64,000 nucleotides of DNA from Puffinus mauretanicus (taxonomy: Eukaryota > Chordata > Aves > Procellariiformes > Procellariidae), in contig JAJKFH010000927.1 in NCBI GenBank assembly GCA_023333565.1, forward strand, positions 2,096,219 through 2,160,218. The letters run 5' to 3'. Numbering within the stretch: the stretch's first letter is position 1; every line of letters begins with the position of its first letter. A model generated the notes under the pieces. The model was given only the letters and a program-made list of their open reading frames with translations. It did no database searches and was not told the origin of the DNA. A program made the translations under genes and the position numbers. Shown here piece by piece: positions 39,139-51,013 of the stretch.

Positions 39139-39229
39139 CTGTAACATCTTAGTGTGAATTCCACACTTCAATTCCACTGTGAGTGACTAGCACAGACCCA
39201 TCTATATAGATATGGACGAGAGCTCCAGC
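39139..39229 (-). pseudogene. AOX exon with 5-nt deletion in the MGQG motif
   Basis: Reads AGALVHIYIDGSVLVTHSGI, then loses the frame where the family has E-M-G-Q-G; IHTKMLQ continues in another frame. Length is 91 nt against 96 expected. Confidence 0.85.
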
Positions 39230-40894
39230 CTAAAGAAAAGCACAGAAACTTGGTAGTTTTCTTACTCCACTGAACAAAGGTGCATAAGAAAAAGAACAAG
39301 GCAAAGACAGATTTAATCCACAAGAATCAGTAAGGGAGTGGAAATTCTCCAGCAGTCTGACAATAACAAATTTCACTGCTCTAAGACAGGATAGACTCTA
39401 AATGAGCTAGTAGTTACTCACAGGACTTCTGCAGGGATCACAGTAATTAGTTCAAATAACAGAAAAGCATATTTTTCTTCTTGTGAAATTGGGTGAATTA
39501 AGAACATGCTGGCTCTAGTTATAATGTATGTGTAGCCCCAGATACTATTCCCTCCTCATCCACAATAAGAGGACAGAGCAGAATTTGAACCTGGAATCAA
39601 AGACATTTTGGACAGATGGCAAGGTATCTCCTACTATGAACATCTACAGAACTTTTCTTTTAGAACAAACAATAACAGAGTTGTACTCTTTTTTCCCTGA
39701 AGCTGAGGGGTTAGTCCTAGTCCTTTTTGTTTGCATGTATCCATACAGGGTAATAATAAATTGATGTTCATAGTATGTAATTTTGATGGAGCACTGACAC
39801 AACTGCTCTTCCATTCTCTCTCATAGGCTGTCAGGCTTAGAACCTGATTCACTTTCTGTTTGTATTTTGGTGCAGCCTTGTGTCAATGAATAGCTATCTT
39901 AAACAGGGGAAATGCAAAAAGCAAGTGGGAATGGAAGTAATGAACTTTCATTCATGGTAAGATCAGGAACAAATAACTTCCCAAGGAATGGTGATGAAAG
40001 AAATCAATTCAATACGAGCCATCCACTCCCATGAAGGAACAAGTGGATATGAAAGAGAACTAGAAATTCTGTAAAGAGACATTTCACTGTAGTGTACGAT
40101 CAGCTACCAACACTCAGAGAGCAAACAGTAGAGCCTGAGAAGTGTTGTGAAATACAGTGCCTCCGGGACATCTTTTTATTTGTTATTAATTCTACATTGA
40201 GAAATAATGGTCATGTGATCTCTTTGGTGCCAACTTGTGACGTTTGCAATCAGGTAACATTTTGCTGGTGTCAGAGTCTTAGCTAACAGAGACGAGATTA
40301 AACAATAAATCTATTCTCTAAGATTTAGATTTAGATTTTTGGAAATTCAGTGCAATGTCTGAGCTTTATTTTGAAGGTTTTGGTGAAATGTAACTATTAT
40401 TTATGCCTTTTTTTGACCTTTTGTATCAGATGAATTGTGATCCCTAGATGTTTCTTCACCATGAGAACATTGTTGGATGAAATATATTAATGCCTCTCTG
40501 AGCTCTTAATCTACAAACTTGTGCAGAAACAATCAAGAGATGGAATGAACAATTAACATATGAAGCATGTGAATTTACTTTTTCATGCGTTGTACCCTCA
40601 TAAACAAATAACAATGTTTGTTCATTTAACCTGAAAGTCATTTGAAATTATTTTTGGTTCAAGGCATGAATTAAAAAAAAAAAAATCAGAACTGGAAAAT
40701 TTCCCCAGAAATACCACTATCTTGAGCCATAAAAAGTTCCAGTAGCAGAGCTTAACCTGTCACGTAAATGGGACTATCTGAACTATAGGAGTGATAATTT
40801 TTCTCACTGTGGACGAGATTATGGAAGGTTCCAAGTTCCACATTTTTACAGCAAATTATTTAGCTTTTTGCTGGATAAAGATAGCATGTCTTAA

Positions 40895-42948
40895 AGGCGC
40901 AGGAGCGGGCTGTCCCCATGTGCCGTAAGAAGAACAGGCGGGGAAGACGACCGGCCTGGCTGAATGGGGAGCTCTGGCTGGGACTCAGGAAAAAAAGGAG
41001 AGTTTATCACCTTTGGAAGAAGGGGCAGGCAACTCGAGAAGAGTACAGGGATCTCGTTAGGTCATGCAGAGAGGAAATTAGAAAGGCAAAAGCCCAGCTA
41101 GAACTCAACCTGGCCACTGTCGTGAGAGACAACAAAAAAATGCTTTTGTAAGTATGTTAATGACAAAAGGAGAGCCAAGGAGAATCTCCATCCTCTATTG
41201 GATGCGGGGGGGAACGTTGCCACCAAGGACAAGGATAAGGCTGAGGTACTTAATGCCTTCTTTGCCTCAGTCTTTAATAGTCAGAGCAGTTATCCTCAGG
41301 GTACTCAGCCCCCTGAGCTGGAAGACAGGGACGGCGAGCAGGATAAACCCCCCATAATCCAAGAGGAAGAAGTTAATGACCTGCTACACCACCTGGATGC
41401 TCACAAGTCTATGGGGCCAGATGGGATCCACCCGAGGGTGCTGAGGGAGCTGGCGGAGGAGCTTGCCGAGCCGCTCTCCATCATTTACCAGCAGTCCTGG
41501 TTAACTGGGGAGGTCCCGGACAACTGGAGGCTTGCCAATGTGACGCCCATCTATAAGAAGGGCCAGAAGGAGGATCCGGGGAACTACAGGCCAGTCAGCC
41601 TGACCTCGGTGCCGGGGAAGATCATGGAGCGGTTTGTTTTGAGGGTGCTCACGAGCCATGTCCGGGACAACCAGGGGATCAGGCCCAGCCAGCACGGGTT
41701 CATGGAAGGTAGGTCCTGCTTGACCAACCTGATCTCCTTCTATGACCAGGTGACCTGCTTAGTGGATGAGGGAAAGGCTGTGGATGTGGTCTACCTGGAC
41801 TTCAGTAAAGCCTTTGACACTGTCTCCCACGGCATTCTCCTAGAGAAGCTGGCGGCTCACGGCCTAGACAGGTACACTCTTCGCTGGGTAAAAAACTGGC
41901 TGGACGGCCGAGCCCAGAGAGTTGTGGTGAACAGAGTTAAATCCAGTTGGCGGCCGGTCACGAGCGGTGTTCCCCAGGGCTCAGTACTGGGGCTGGTCCT
42001 GGTCAATATCTTTATCAACGATCTGGATGAGGGGATCGAGTGCTCCCTCAGTAAGTTTACAGACGACACCAAGCTGGGCGGGAGTGTTGATCTGCTGGAG
42101 GGTAGGAAGGCTCTGCAGAGGGACCTGGACAGGCTGGATCGATGGGCTGAGGCCAACTGTTTGAGGTTCAACAAGGCCAAGTGCCGGGTCCTGCACTTGG
42201 GTCACAACAACCCCAGGCAACGCTACAGGCTTGGGGAAGAGTGGCTGGAAAGCTGCCCAGAGGAAAAGGACCTGGGGATGCTGGTTGACAGCCGGCTGAA
42301 CATGAGCCGGCAGTGTGCCCAGGTGGCCAAGAAGGCCAACGGCATCCTGGCCTGTATCAGAAGTAGTGTGGCCAGCAGGAGCAGGGAGGTGATCGTGCCC
42401 CTGTACTCGGCACTGGTGAGGCCGCACCTCGAATCCTGTGTTCAGTTCTGGGCCCCTCACTACAAGAAGGACATTGAGGTGCTGGAGCGTGTCCAGAGGA
42501 GGGCAACGAAGCTGGTGAAGGATCTGGAGCACAAGTCTTATGAGGAGCGGCTGAGGGAACTGGGGTTGTTTAGTCTGGAGAAGAGGAGGCTGAGGGGAGA
42601 CCTCATCGCGCTCTACAACTACCTGGAAGGAGGTTGTAGTGAGGTGGGTGTTGGTCTCTTCTCCCAAGTAACCAGCAATAGGACGAGAGGAAATGGCCTC
42701 AAGTTGCGCCAAGGGAGGTTTAGATTGGACATTAGGAAAAATTTCTTTACTGAAAGAGTGGTCAGGCCTTGAACAGGCTGCCCAGGGAAGTGGTGGAGTC
42801 ACCATCCCTGGAAGTATTTAAAAGACATGTAGATGAGGCGCTTAGGGACATGGTTTAGTGGGCATGGTGGTGTTGGGTTGGCGGTTGGACTCGATGATCT
42901 TAGAGGTCTTTTCCAACCTTAATGATTCTATGATTCTATGATTCTATG
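40895..42948 (+). mobile_element. CR1 LINE, 5'-truncated, with reverse-transcriptase ORF2 remnant
   Basis: About 2.05 kb inserted in an AOX intron on the strand opposite to the gene. It starts inside ORF2 after the endonuclease region (MCRKKNRRGRRPAWLN), passes through the reverse transcriptase and ends with the CR1 3' UTR and 2.5 copies of ATTCTATG. The RT has [13 protein letters not shown] (motif A), [10 protein letters not shown] and [10 protein letters not shown] (motif C, Asp-Asp kept, preceding Ala changed to Thr). One extra A in the A7 run at 41134-41140 breaks the frame before the main open frame of 41198-42772; a second slip at about 42770 separates the last stretch. The endonuclease is absent, so it cannot move on its own. 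High coding integrity suggests a fairly young insertion. Confidence 0.93.
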
Positions 42949-42984
42949 TTGGGAATCAGAAATTCACGTTTCTGTGAGGTGAAT

Positions 42985-43112
42985 AATCATAGAATCATAG
43001 AATGGTTTGGGTTGGAAGGGACCTTCAACCCAAGGGAAGATCATCTAGTTCAACCCCCCGTGCCATGGCCAGGGACATCTTTCACTAGATCAGGTTGCTC
43101 ATAGCCCCATCT
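42985..43112 (-). mobile_element. CR1 LINE 3' end fragment in inverted orientation
   Basis: Starts with the reverse complement of the CR1 tail (AATCATAGAATCATAGAATG) followed by reverse-complement CR1 3' UTR (GGTTGGAAGGGACCTT). It lies 36 bp from the 3' end of the CR1 at 40895-42948, tail to tail. Confidence 0.88.
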
Positions 43113-43329
43113 CATACTGAGTAAGCATTTATAAAGAGATCAGCCAGATAGAGTGATATTCTTTCTGAAGGAAAGTATGTGTCAGTGGATGATATTTTAT
43201 GCTAGTCCAGCGTGTTGGAATTCTTTTCTCTTTCTCTTTCCTTCCTGCCTGTAAAGATTATACTTCCTCTATTTTTGGAAAGAAAAGTAGAGATCTTAGA
43301 TCATAAAAGCACTATTTCAAAGAGGTTAC

Positions 43330-43556
43330 CTGATGAAAATAAGATGCATTAAACCCAACAGAAAACTTCATGGGAACGATGGCAATCCCTTTATTTTTCC
43401 AATGATTTTTCATGTTAAATTCTTCCACGATTGCTTTTCGGCTGTAGTAGTCAGACTTGTCCAAACATTCTTCCCAATGTTTTCACAGATTGTCTGCATC
43501 AAACTCTTCTTGAAGGATGTTAGGTTAACTCCTTTGTACATGTTTCTTTCCCTAAC
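43330..43556 (-). pseudogene. AOX exon with 1-nt deletion and TGA
   Basis: 227 nt where 228 are expected. Starts VRERNMYKG; the frame slips after about 13 codons and continues QEEFDADNL, TGA (43483-43485), then KHWEECLDKSDYYSRKAIVE and NKGIAIVPMKFSVGF to a good donor. Confidence 0.85.
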
Positions 43557-44812
43557 CTAAACAGCAAGCAAATTTACACAGTGCTGAAAATAAACATCGC
43601 CTTATAATATATTGACATATTACATATAACATAATGTCGTGTCATATAATGATATAATGATACTTATCTATAACAAACATAATGTCATATCCCTTTCTCT
43701 AAGGAAAACACTGCTCAAATGGCCTGATCTTTTTGCTCACATCAAATGCCTGTGAACTTAAGTGGTGTCAGTGGAATTGTTCACTCAATGCAAAGGTTGG
43801 TAAACTCAAATTGTAAATAAGTCTAGACAAAAAACACAGAACAACATGGAGACAGGTGAGAAGCTCAAGAGTGGTGAAAGAAGAGTAGAATGGATACTTG
43901 GTAAATCTCAAGGAGACTTCTGAAAGTGAGGAGAGAACACTCGTGACATGTAAGGAAACCTTAGAGCAGCTCAGGGCAAGGCAGTAAGTTGACATGAGGA
44001 AATCAATCAAAAGTGTGGAGCAAAGCTTGGGCTTGGAGATAGCAGGTGGACAAGTGAAAGCAGAAGTTAAAGCTAAAAATACTATTTGGCCTTTGGAGAT
44101 GTGTCTGAAAGCTTTCCTGAAATGTGGTAAAGGACAGCACGTAAATGGGAGAGGGAAAAGATTCAAAGAAATAGGGAAAAGACATGATGGTTGGCATCCT
44201 GGGAAAGTAAAATGATTTATAAACCATAGTTTGGATACACAAGAGGTTGGTACATATAAAAGAGGAAAAGCTTACACTGTCTAAGCAGTGTGTAAGGATA
44301 GATCTTGAAGATTGGAGAGGAAATGGCAACAATTAAAACTGTTGGGAAACCGCCTCTGAAGGCTGGGGAGAAGCCAGAAGTGTCAATGTGGTAACTGAGA
44401 TGACAGGAGCCAGCTAAGTAAATTGTTGATAGATGGATGGATAGAAAAGATGGGAAGTCCAGTTCTGAGAGGCTGAGATGAGATGCAGGTGGCAGCTGAA
44501 CATACACGACGTGATCTAAAACTGATCATACAGTACAAGAGATTATACTGTTTTGACTGAAGCTGGTCATATTAATGGCAGTCATCAAACATTTTGCAAC
44601 AGATCCTGGGCCAGTTTTCTCCACTCTTATCTGTATGGTATTAAGTATTATTCCATGGAAGCATAGGTGCTGAATAAAGTACCATTCAGCCCAAATAAGT
44701 TGGTAGATCTGGTTCTACAAGAACTGGCTTAAGCACAAGTAGCTTCCGACAGTCTAGGTCCTAGAATTCTCTGTTATCCCATGTTTTATTTTGTCAGTCT
44801 TAGTTCTTTTAC

Positions 44813-45004
44813 CTTCTCATGTGGTAGGCCAGTCTGAGTCGCCACAGCTACAATACAGGTCTCCACCAACAGACCTGCTTGGGGAAACCCAAATCCTCAG
44901 AAGGCAGTATTAGAAGGCAAATCAGTCTTGCAGGCATGACTCCTGACTCGGAGATTGGGGATACTATATGCATTGTCCACTTTCAACACAATGTACTCAA
45001 TCAC
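44813..45004 (-). pseudogene. AOX exon with TGA in the FRGFGFPQ block and broken acceptor
   Basis: 64 codons in family register. LPSNTAF is followed by TGA (44897-44899) and GFGFPQ, where the family has Arg. The base before the exon makes the acceptor TTACAA. The donor gtaaaa is intact. Confidence 0.88.
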
Positions 45005-45574
45005 TTGTAATAAGAGATTATAGTTGTTCAAATCGTTCAGTTTCCTTTAAAAAGACAGTGAAACCTGTGAAAGACACTCAAGAGACCAATGAGATGTAAT
45101 TGTTTTAAGGAGGAGTAGAACTATACTCGGGCGGGCTGTTCTGCTGTTTTTTACACCAATGTAAGTAAAGAAACTATGTTTAAATCAGAGAAACTACATT
45201 TAACTCATAGGAATTGCAATAGCCTAAAGAAGCATTACTGAAGGAAAAATCAGACCTTCAGTTTTGGGGAAATGAAGGAATAACTTTATGATAATAGGCT
45301 ACCTAATAAAATTTTTTGTCTGTCTGTCTTCACTGACCTTTTAAATCTGAATTTTCTATGTCCAGTATCAGCTGACAGGAAATATTGTACCTCCTTAATG
45401 ATATTCAGTAATCGACATCTGGGCCACAGATGCATTTTTACTTTAGGCAGATGAGAGTTGTACTTAACAAGAATAGACATATTCTTAAGAGAAATAGATT
45501 GTGACAAAGAGCTGTTATTTTCTTTTTGTGACCAGTTCAGTCAGTGTAAGTAGTATCAGTGAAGAAGGACTTAC

Positions 45575-45661
45575 CAACTCTGATTCATCTTTTGTACAGC
45601 CACCATTTATATAGCACTGAAAATCTGCAGCTATGATTCTACCATCATTCATAAACCCAAC
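45575..45661 (-). pseudogene. AOX exon VGFMNDGRI (29 codons, intact)
   Basis: Reads VGFMNDGRIIAADFQCYING through KDESEL with good acceptor (attacag) and donor (gtaagt). Confidence 0.8.
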
Positions 45662-47107
45662 CTGTAATATAGCAACCAATGCAGTAATAGTCTTTTCTCT
45701 CATGTATTTCAAACTTCTCTTTATAAATAAGCTAACCAGTTAACAAATACTGCCTGAGGTTCAGACTACAGAACACAATGGGATTTTTTCCGCTGAATTG
45801 GAAAAATTACCTGCATGGATTTCTGTCTATAGGATGGTATCAGTTTGGATCTGAATATGCAAACCAAGAGCAAAATACATATAAAACCCACAAATCATCA
45901 GAATACCTCAGCTGCCCACAAAGCTATTCTCCCATGTAGACATTGACTATACTCACACAGAAGCTGAAAAGCTTGTTCACCACTGTTTTCTGAACAGAGA
46001 CCAGAAAGAGGATGACAAGATCACTAAAGAAAATATTAACCATGATTATGCTTATTCTACTTTCTGAAGTATTCCTTTTGTAATCATGTTTCATCCTGAT
46101 GATTTCATCACCTAGACAACATAACAACATGAACCAATGGTGCATATATTTTGCAGATTACATGTTCAGAAATATCCAGTAAATTTGGTTTAATTCTAGT
46201 TCTGGTTCCTTCCTCTTCAACTTTTTTAAAAAAAGGTAATATATGGTTTTATATTTTTAATAGTTTATATAATAATATTTAAAAGGGAAGAATCATAGAA
46301 AACTCTAAAATAACTGGAGACCAACTTGTTGGTGTAATGATGTAAACTGATGCAGCTCCGTCAGGATTAAGGATAAGAAAATAATAGATAATGAATATTA
46401 TTGCTGGCTAGATTCTGCATAGCTGCATGGATAGGATAAGAGAGAGGACTGATGGGGAGAGTGGTTTTTGGTGGTGGTTAAGCAATTCATGCAGTTTTTG
46501 CAGTTACTACATTTAAGTAAGGGAAAAGGTTGGATTTAGGATTTGAGAGATCAAGATCAACATTCCCTTTCCTGCAAAATTGTAACCATTATCCAAACTT
46601 TAGGAAAAAAATTGGAAGTTGTGACTACATCAAAACAAAACATGAATCATAAGCCTACGGGGGCTTATTGAAAATTCAATGAGAAGGATAATTCCTCCCT
46701 GCTTTTTTCTCCAAAAGCATAACCTTAGTCATAATTCATAATCTTCATCCTAGCTTCAAGATAGCTAATTAATGAATAATGGCACCAGAATTAATATGAT
46801 TAATTAATTGTTTCTTCTGCTCTAAATCCATACCTAAATATTTAGCTCCATGTATGATTGGACAGCAGGAAAATAAACTCTCCATTGTTTCTTTCCTCCA
46901 AGCCTAGTCCTACTTCTAACACCCATCATAAGACACTCAGATAACCAACAGCTTTTGCCACTCTCAGTGGCTTTAGGGCTCATAGAAAATTCATCAAGAA
47001 AACAAAATCTTGACATCTGTTTTTACCTTCCCTAGCAGTAGCTATAATCTCAGAGATCCCTGGTTAAGAGGAATTTCCACTGAAATGAACCATGAGCTAT
47101 ATGCCCC

Positions 47108-48036
47108 TGTCGTGGTTTAACCCCAGCCAGCAACTAAGCCCCACGCAGCCACTCGCTCACTCCCCCCCAGTGGGACAGGGGAGAGAATCAGAAGAGAAAA
47201 AGAGAGAAAGCTCGTGGGTTGAGGTAAAGACAGTTTAATAAGTAAAGCAAAAGCTGCGCACGCAAGCAAAGCAAAACAAGGAATTCATTCACTAATTCCC
47301 ATCGGCGGGCAGGTGTTCAGCCATCTCCAGGACAGCAGGGCTCTATCACGCGTAATGGTTACTTGGGAAGACAAACACCATCACTCCGAATGTCCCCCCC
47401 CTTCCTTCTTTTTCCCCCAGGTTTATATGCTGAGCATGACGTCATATGGTATGGAATATCCCTTTGGTCAGCTGGGGTCAGCTGTCCTGGCTGTGTCCCC
47501 TCCTGTGGAGTAATCAATGTCTGAGAGTACAGGCAGTATCATAGCGTTGGTAAACAAGAAGCCGTGGGAAGATGGGAAGTGAAAGAAGCCGTGGGAAAAA
47601 GGGAGGTAAGACGTGGCAGTTCGCGGTTCTGAGGGCGTGACAAAAGATAAGGAAATTAGCAGAAGAGTGTCGATCACGAGTTAGAGATGACCTCTGCTTA
47701 GGGGATGTAGTAGGGGATTCTTTGAAGGGCATACGTGGCATAATGTGAGGTATAGAAGGCACTTGTGCTGTATAACAAAGGTCTTCGTCTTCATTCCCTC
47801 TCAGACGGAGTCCATGCCCTTAATCGCCACACCCTCCCAACTTCTTGCGCACCCCCAGCCTCCTTGCTGGTGGGGTGGGGTGAGGAGAGACAAGGCCTTG
47901 ACTCTGTGTCAGCACTGCTCAGCAGTAACGAAAACATCCCTGTGCTATCAACACTGTTTTCAGCACAAATCCAAAACATAGCCCCATCCTAGCTGCTATG
48001 AAGAAAATCAACTCTATCCCAGCCAAAACCAGCACA
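47108..48036 (-). mobile_element. Solo endogenous-retrovirus LTR (minus orientation) with nested insert
   Basis: Bounded by TGTCGTGGTTTAACC on the left and CCAAAACCAGCACA on the right (TG...CA ends). Flanks are GCCCC (47103-47107) and GCCTC (48037-48041), an almost matching 5-bp target duplication. On the minus strand it shows a CRE (TGACGTCA, 47437-47444) just upstream of a TATA-like TATAAA, then ATTAAA (47234-47239) as poly(A) signal. No internal retroviral genes follow on either side. Removing the nested element and one duplication leaves about 595 bp. The class (ERVL-like by 5-bp duplication) is uncertain. Confidence 0.85.
47504..47831. mobile_element. Second, different solo LTR nested inside the first
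   Basis: 328 bp starting TGTGGAGTAATC and ending TTAATCGCCACA, so it has TG...CA ends with a short TGTGG/CCACA inverted terminus. It is flanked by an exact 6-bp direct repeat CCCTCC (47498-47503 and 47832-47837). Joining the flanks restores a continuous outer-LTR sequence. A 6-bp duplication fits an ERVK-type (beta-retrovirus-like) solo LTR; the class is inferred only from this and the termini. Confidence 0.75.
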
Positions 48037-50248
48037 GCCTCTTTCAATACCACCCAACAAAGCTTGGGCCCTATACAGTATTTTATAAGAAGTAACGCTC
48101 CTCATCAGGTCCTTTGAGAATCACAACCCTCACAATTATAAAAATAGCCTTAATAACTCTTGAGTAAAAATTGTTTGCTCCAAAATTATACATAAAGCGT
48201 ATGTCCCTTTCAATATAAATACTTCTTGTAGCTCAGGGGCTCATGAAAGACTGTAAAAAAAAAATCAAACTCTACACTTTCTCCCCCCCCCCCCAATATC
48301 CTAACCCTAACTTTTACAATACTCTGGTAAACAGTATCTGCACCAAAACTAAACATAAAGCATGCCACCTTTCCAATACCTTCTCTCCTCCAAGCTCAGA
48401 TGCTAACATAACTTAGGAAATCAAGCTCCAGAATGTTTCCTCTCAAAACCAGTAACAGTAATCTTGGCATAGCTTCTAGAATCCTCAGGTAACCAGTATG
48501 TGTGTAAAATTTAAAAAAAATGCTAGAACTTCCACCAGAAAATCTTATTGCTATTGTCTATACATGACTCGGCAAACTCATCTTTGCTTGTTTTCTTTAA
48601 CATACCTCTAACCCTAAGCTTGGCCTAAGCAATTCTTGATAAGTGATATCTGAATCAATTCTTTTCACCCTTCCCAGGTGCCTATGGAATAACTCAGGGG
48701 GAAAACGAACATCTCAGCCCTTGTTTTCTTCACTTTTTTCCTAACTTTAACCCTAACACTACCATCAGTGATATCCAGGTAATAAGAAGCTGCATGAAAA
48801 CTAAATATAAGACCTTTCCTTTTCTAAAAGCAAGGCTTATCAGAATTTTGAAGTTCATAGATGATTCAGCAAAAATCACCTTCCATTCCTTCTTTTCCTT
48901 ATCTCTATCTATATCTGCAACCTAAATCCTAATATTAATAATGCCACTGTTATCAATATCTGCCAATAACCTATTAATAAATAGAAATTAAACTATTCAT
49001 TGCTTAAAACATCACCATCACCTCAGACTGAGGACGAAACTGGTTATATTAGGCCTATCTTCAAATGTGTCAGGTAACAGCTATATGAAATATCCCAGCC
49101 TGGAAGTTTTGAGTGATTGATATACACATATGCAGTATATGCAATTACTCAGACCTGTGACCCCTGCAGGACTGAGAAATAGACCAAAATTATTCTTCCA
49201 TTTTTTCTGTAGCCAGAGTTCTTATACTATTGCTAGTAGGAAATATATATAGATGACCTATATATGCTATAGCAGCTCCTCATTCAGCTAGCAATGCTTG
49301 TTAATAAACCAACTCTTTAACCACTTTTCCCCAAACCACAATCCTGCCCCTAACAATGTATTTTGTCCTAGATTCAACCATTATCAGGTAATGGATACCC
49401 AGAAGAATATGAAATACATACGCTATTGACATCTGTCAGTCGCAATCCCATTCCTTGTTTTATGGTTAATACAAGATTTAACCAAAAATGAAATTTTCCT
49501 CTTTTCTTTTCCCAAACCAGTTCTAAACCTAGTCTAATCATAACCAGAATCTAACAGTATCTTTATAAAGCAATATTTTCAGCAAAATGAAAAATATATC
49601 CAGTCTGTCCCAGAAACAGTCGTCAGCCAAACTCTACAGCTCATGCAAGAGCCAATAGGAAAACCAACTCCTCAGCCCTTCTTTATCCAAAACATATTGA
49701 ACCACAAAACCTCTCCCAGAGGGTTTTAGCGTGCTTAAATCATATACCAACACCAAAGAGAAGGGTTTTACCCCTAATACCACCAGTTGCCAAGCTGACT
49801 TCAGTGTGGCATTGTTTGCCCAGTTATTTTTAGTGTAAGGATTTAGAAGTCAATAGGAAGAGTTTTGCTACCAGCTGAATCTTGCATTACCTTGCAGGCT
49901 GGCTTCATATCTGAAGAGTGGCTCGTATTCAATTCTGATTTACATACTTGTCATCTGAGGATGGGGTAGGGCTGATATTATCAGTATTTTGGAGTAAGAA
50001 AAGGGATGGATAGCTCTGCCTTTTCTGGATATTGCATGGGCTGTAGGAATAGGATGATAGCTGTTGTTTTGATTGATAGTATTTGTCGGGGTAATCTTGG
50101 GACTAGGGCAAGGTTGGTGCTGCGTTAGGATTTCAGAAGAGGAGGAGTTTGATTTCTTGCTGCATCTTGCTAGTTAATGAAATGATGCTGATTTGCCCCA
50201 GAAGAAACTATTACCCAGTAATTGAGTAAAATATCTTCTCTCACTCAC

Positions 50249-50336
50249 TTTATATTTTCCAAAGAAAGGGTGCTGTCCACTAGTGATTAACATATCCATA
50301 TTTCTTTCAAGGGCAAAATGGACTGGATGCCCGGTC
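50249..50336 (-). pseudogene. AOX exon [12 protein letters not shown] (intact)
   Basis: Thirty codons in phase: [21 protein letters not shown] then HPFFGKYK, with acceptor ctttag and donor gtgagt. Confidence 0.8.
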
Positions 50337-51013
50337 CTAAAGTGAACATTAAAAAAATACACTTTTATTACAGCCAATTCACGCAGATTGCAAAGACATT
50401 ACATGTACACTCCTAGTGGTGGCAATAGATCAGTCCATTCTATGTTTTAGGTTCTTATTAACCTACCACGCCTGAGTTTAGGCTGATTCAGCAGATTTAA
50501 TTTTTTTTTTTTTTGGGCTACAGAAACAAAGTAGAGGAAATGAGCTTTTCAATGGTTTCCCTTTAGCTTCTCAACAGGGAGATGCAAGTTCCATGAAGCA
50601 TGCACAGGACATGGCAAGGAAGCCAGAGTAAGGGAGGGCTGTGACACAAAGGCCTGATGTGAGCACACCTATGTTTTAGGATAAAACCCACTTTCACTGA
50701 ACATCTAGAGTGAAATTCAAGCCACCGTGCCTGGGAAAGGCCTGAATGGTTGGGATTTGTACAGATCAGCCCTGAGAGAAACTGCATGGGGCCTTTGTTT
50801 TGGCTCTCAGATAGTAAATGAATTCCATTGCCAAAAGCCCAGAGAATTTTCAAGCCTCTATCCAAGATTTACTGCCAAAGAGATAAGAAAGATGATGTCG
50901 TTAATATAACCCCCCAAGTAGGGTTCAGGACTGAAGTTCCTTTTTCATTCAGTCTTGTCATCTTTAATTATGTTTTAGTTAAATCAGTCATTTGATTTAG
51001 TTAAATCAATCTA

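Larger units (their letters stand above)
46680..49800. repeat. Diverged tandem array, about 160-bp units, interrupted by an LTR
   Basis: Outside the LTR at 47108-48036 the region repeats a loose pattern. Each unit has a CCTAACCC-like core (48299, 48606, 48741, 48920, 49343, 49520), then a block like ATCCAGGTAA-CAG, a purine-rich AAAACTAAATATAAAG block, a CTTTCC block and a CTCATAGATAA-like block. The GGTAA-like anchor recurs near 48165, 48325, 48490, 48645, 48777, 48963, 49070, 49233, 49394 and 49550. Array sequence is visible on both sides of the LTR. Edges are approximate, and unit identity is low. Confidence 0.65.

Noticed and set aside
41981..42805. 274-codon minus-strand open frame
   Set aside because: Antisense shadow of the CR1 reverse transcriptase.
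48297..48310. Interstitial telomere repeat
   Set aside because: Only one or two CTAACCC units occur at each site and they recur as part of the 160-bp units, so it is not a telomeric array.
46680..49800. CRISPR-like array
   Set aside because: Eukaryotic context, long diverged units and no short identical repeats with unique spacers.
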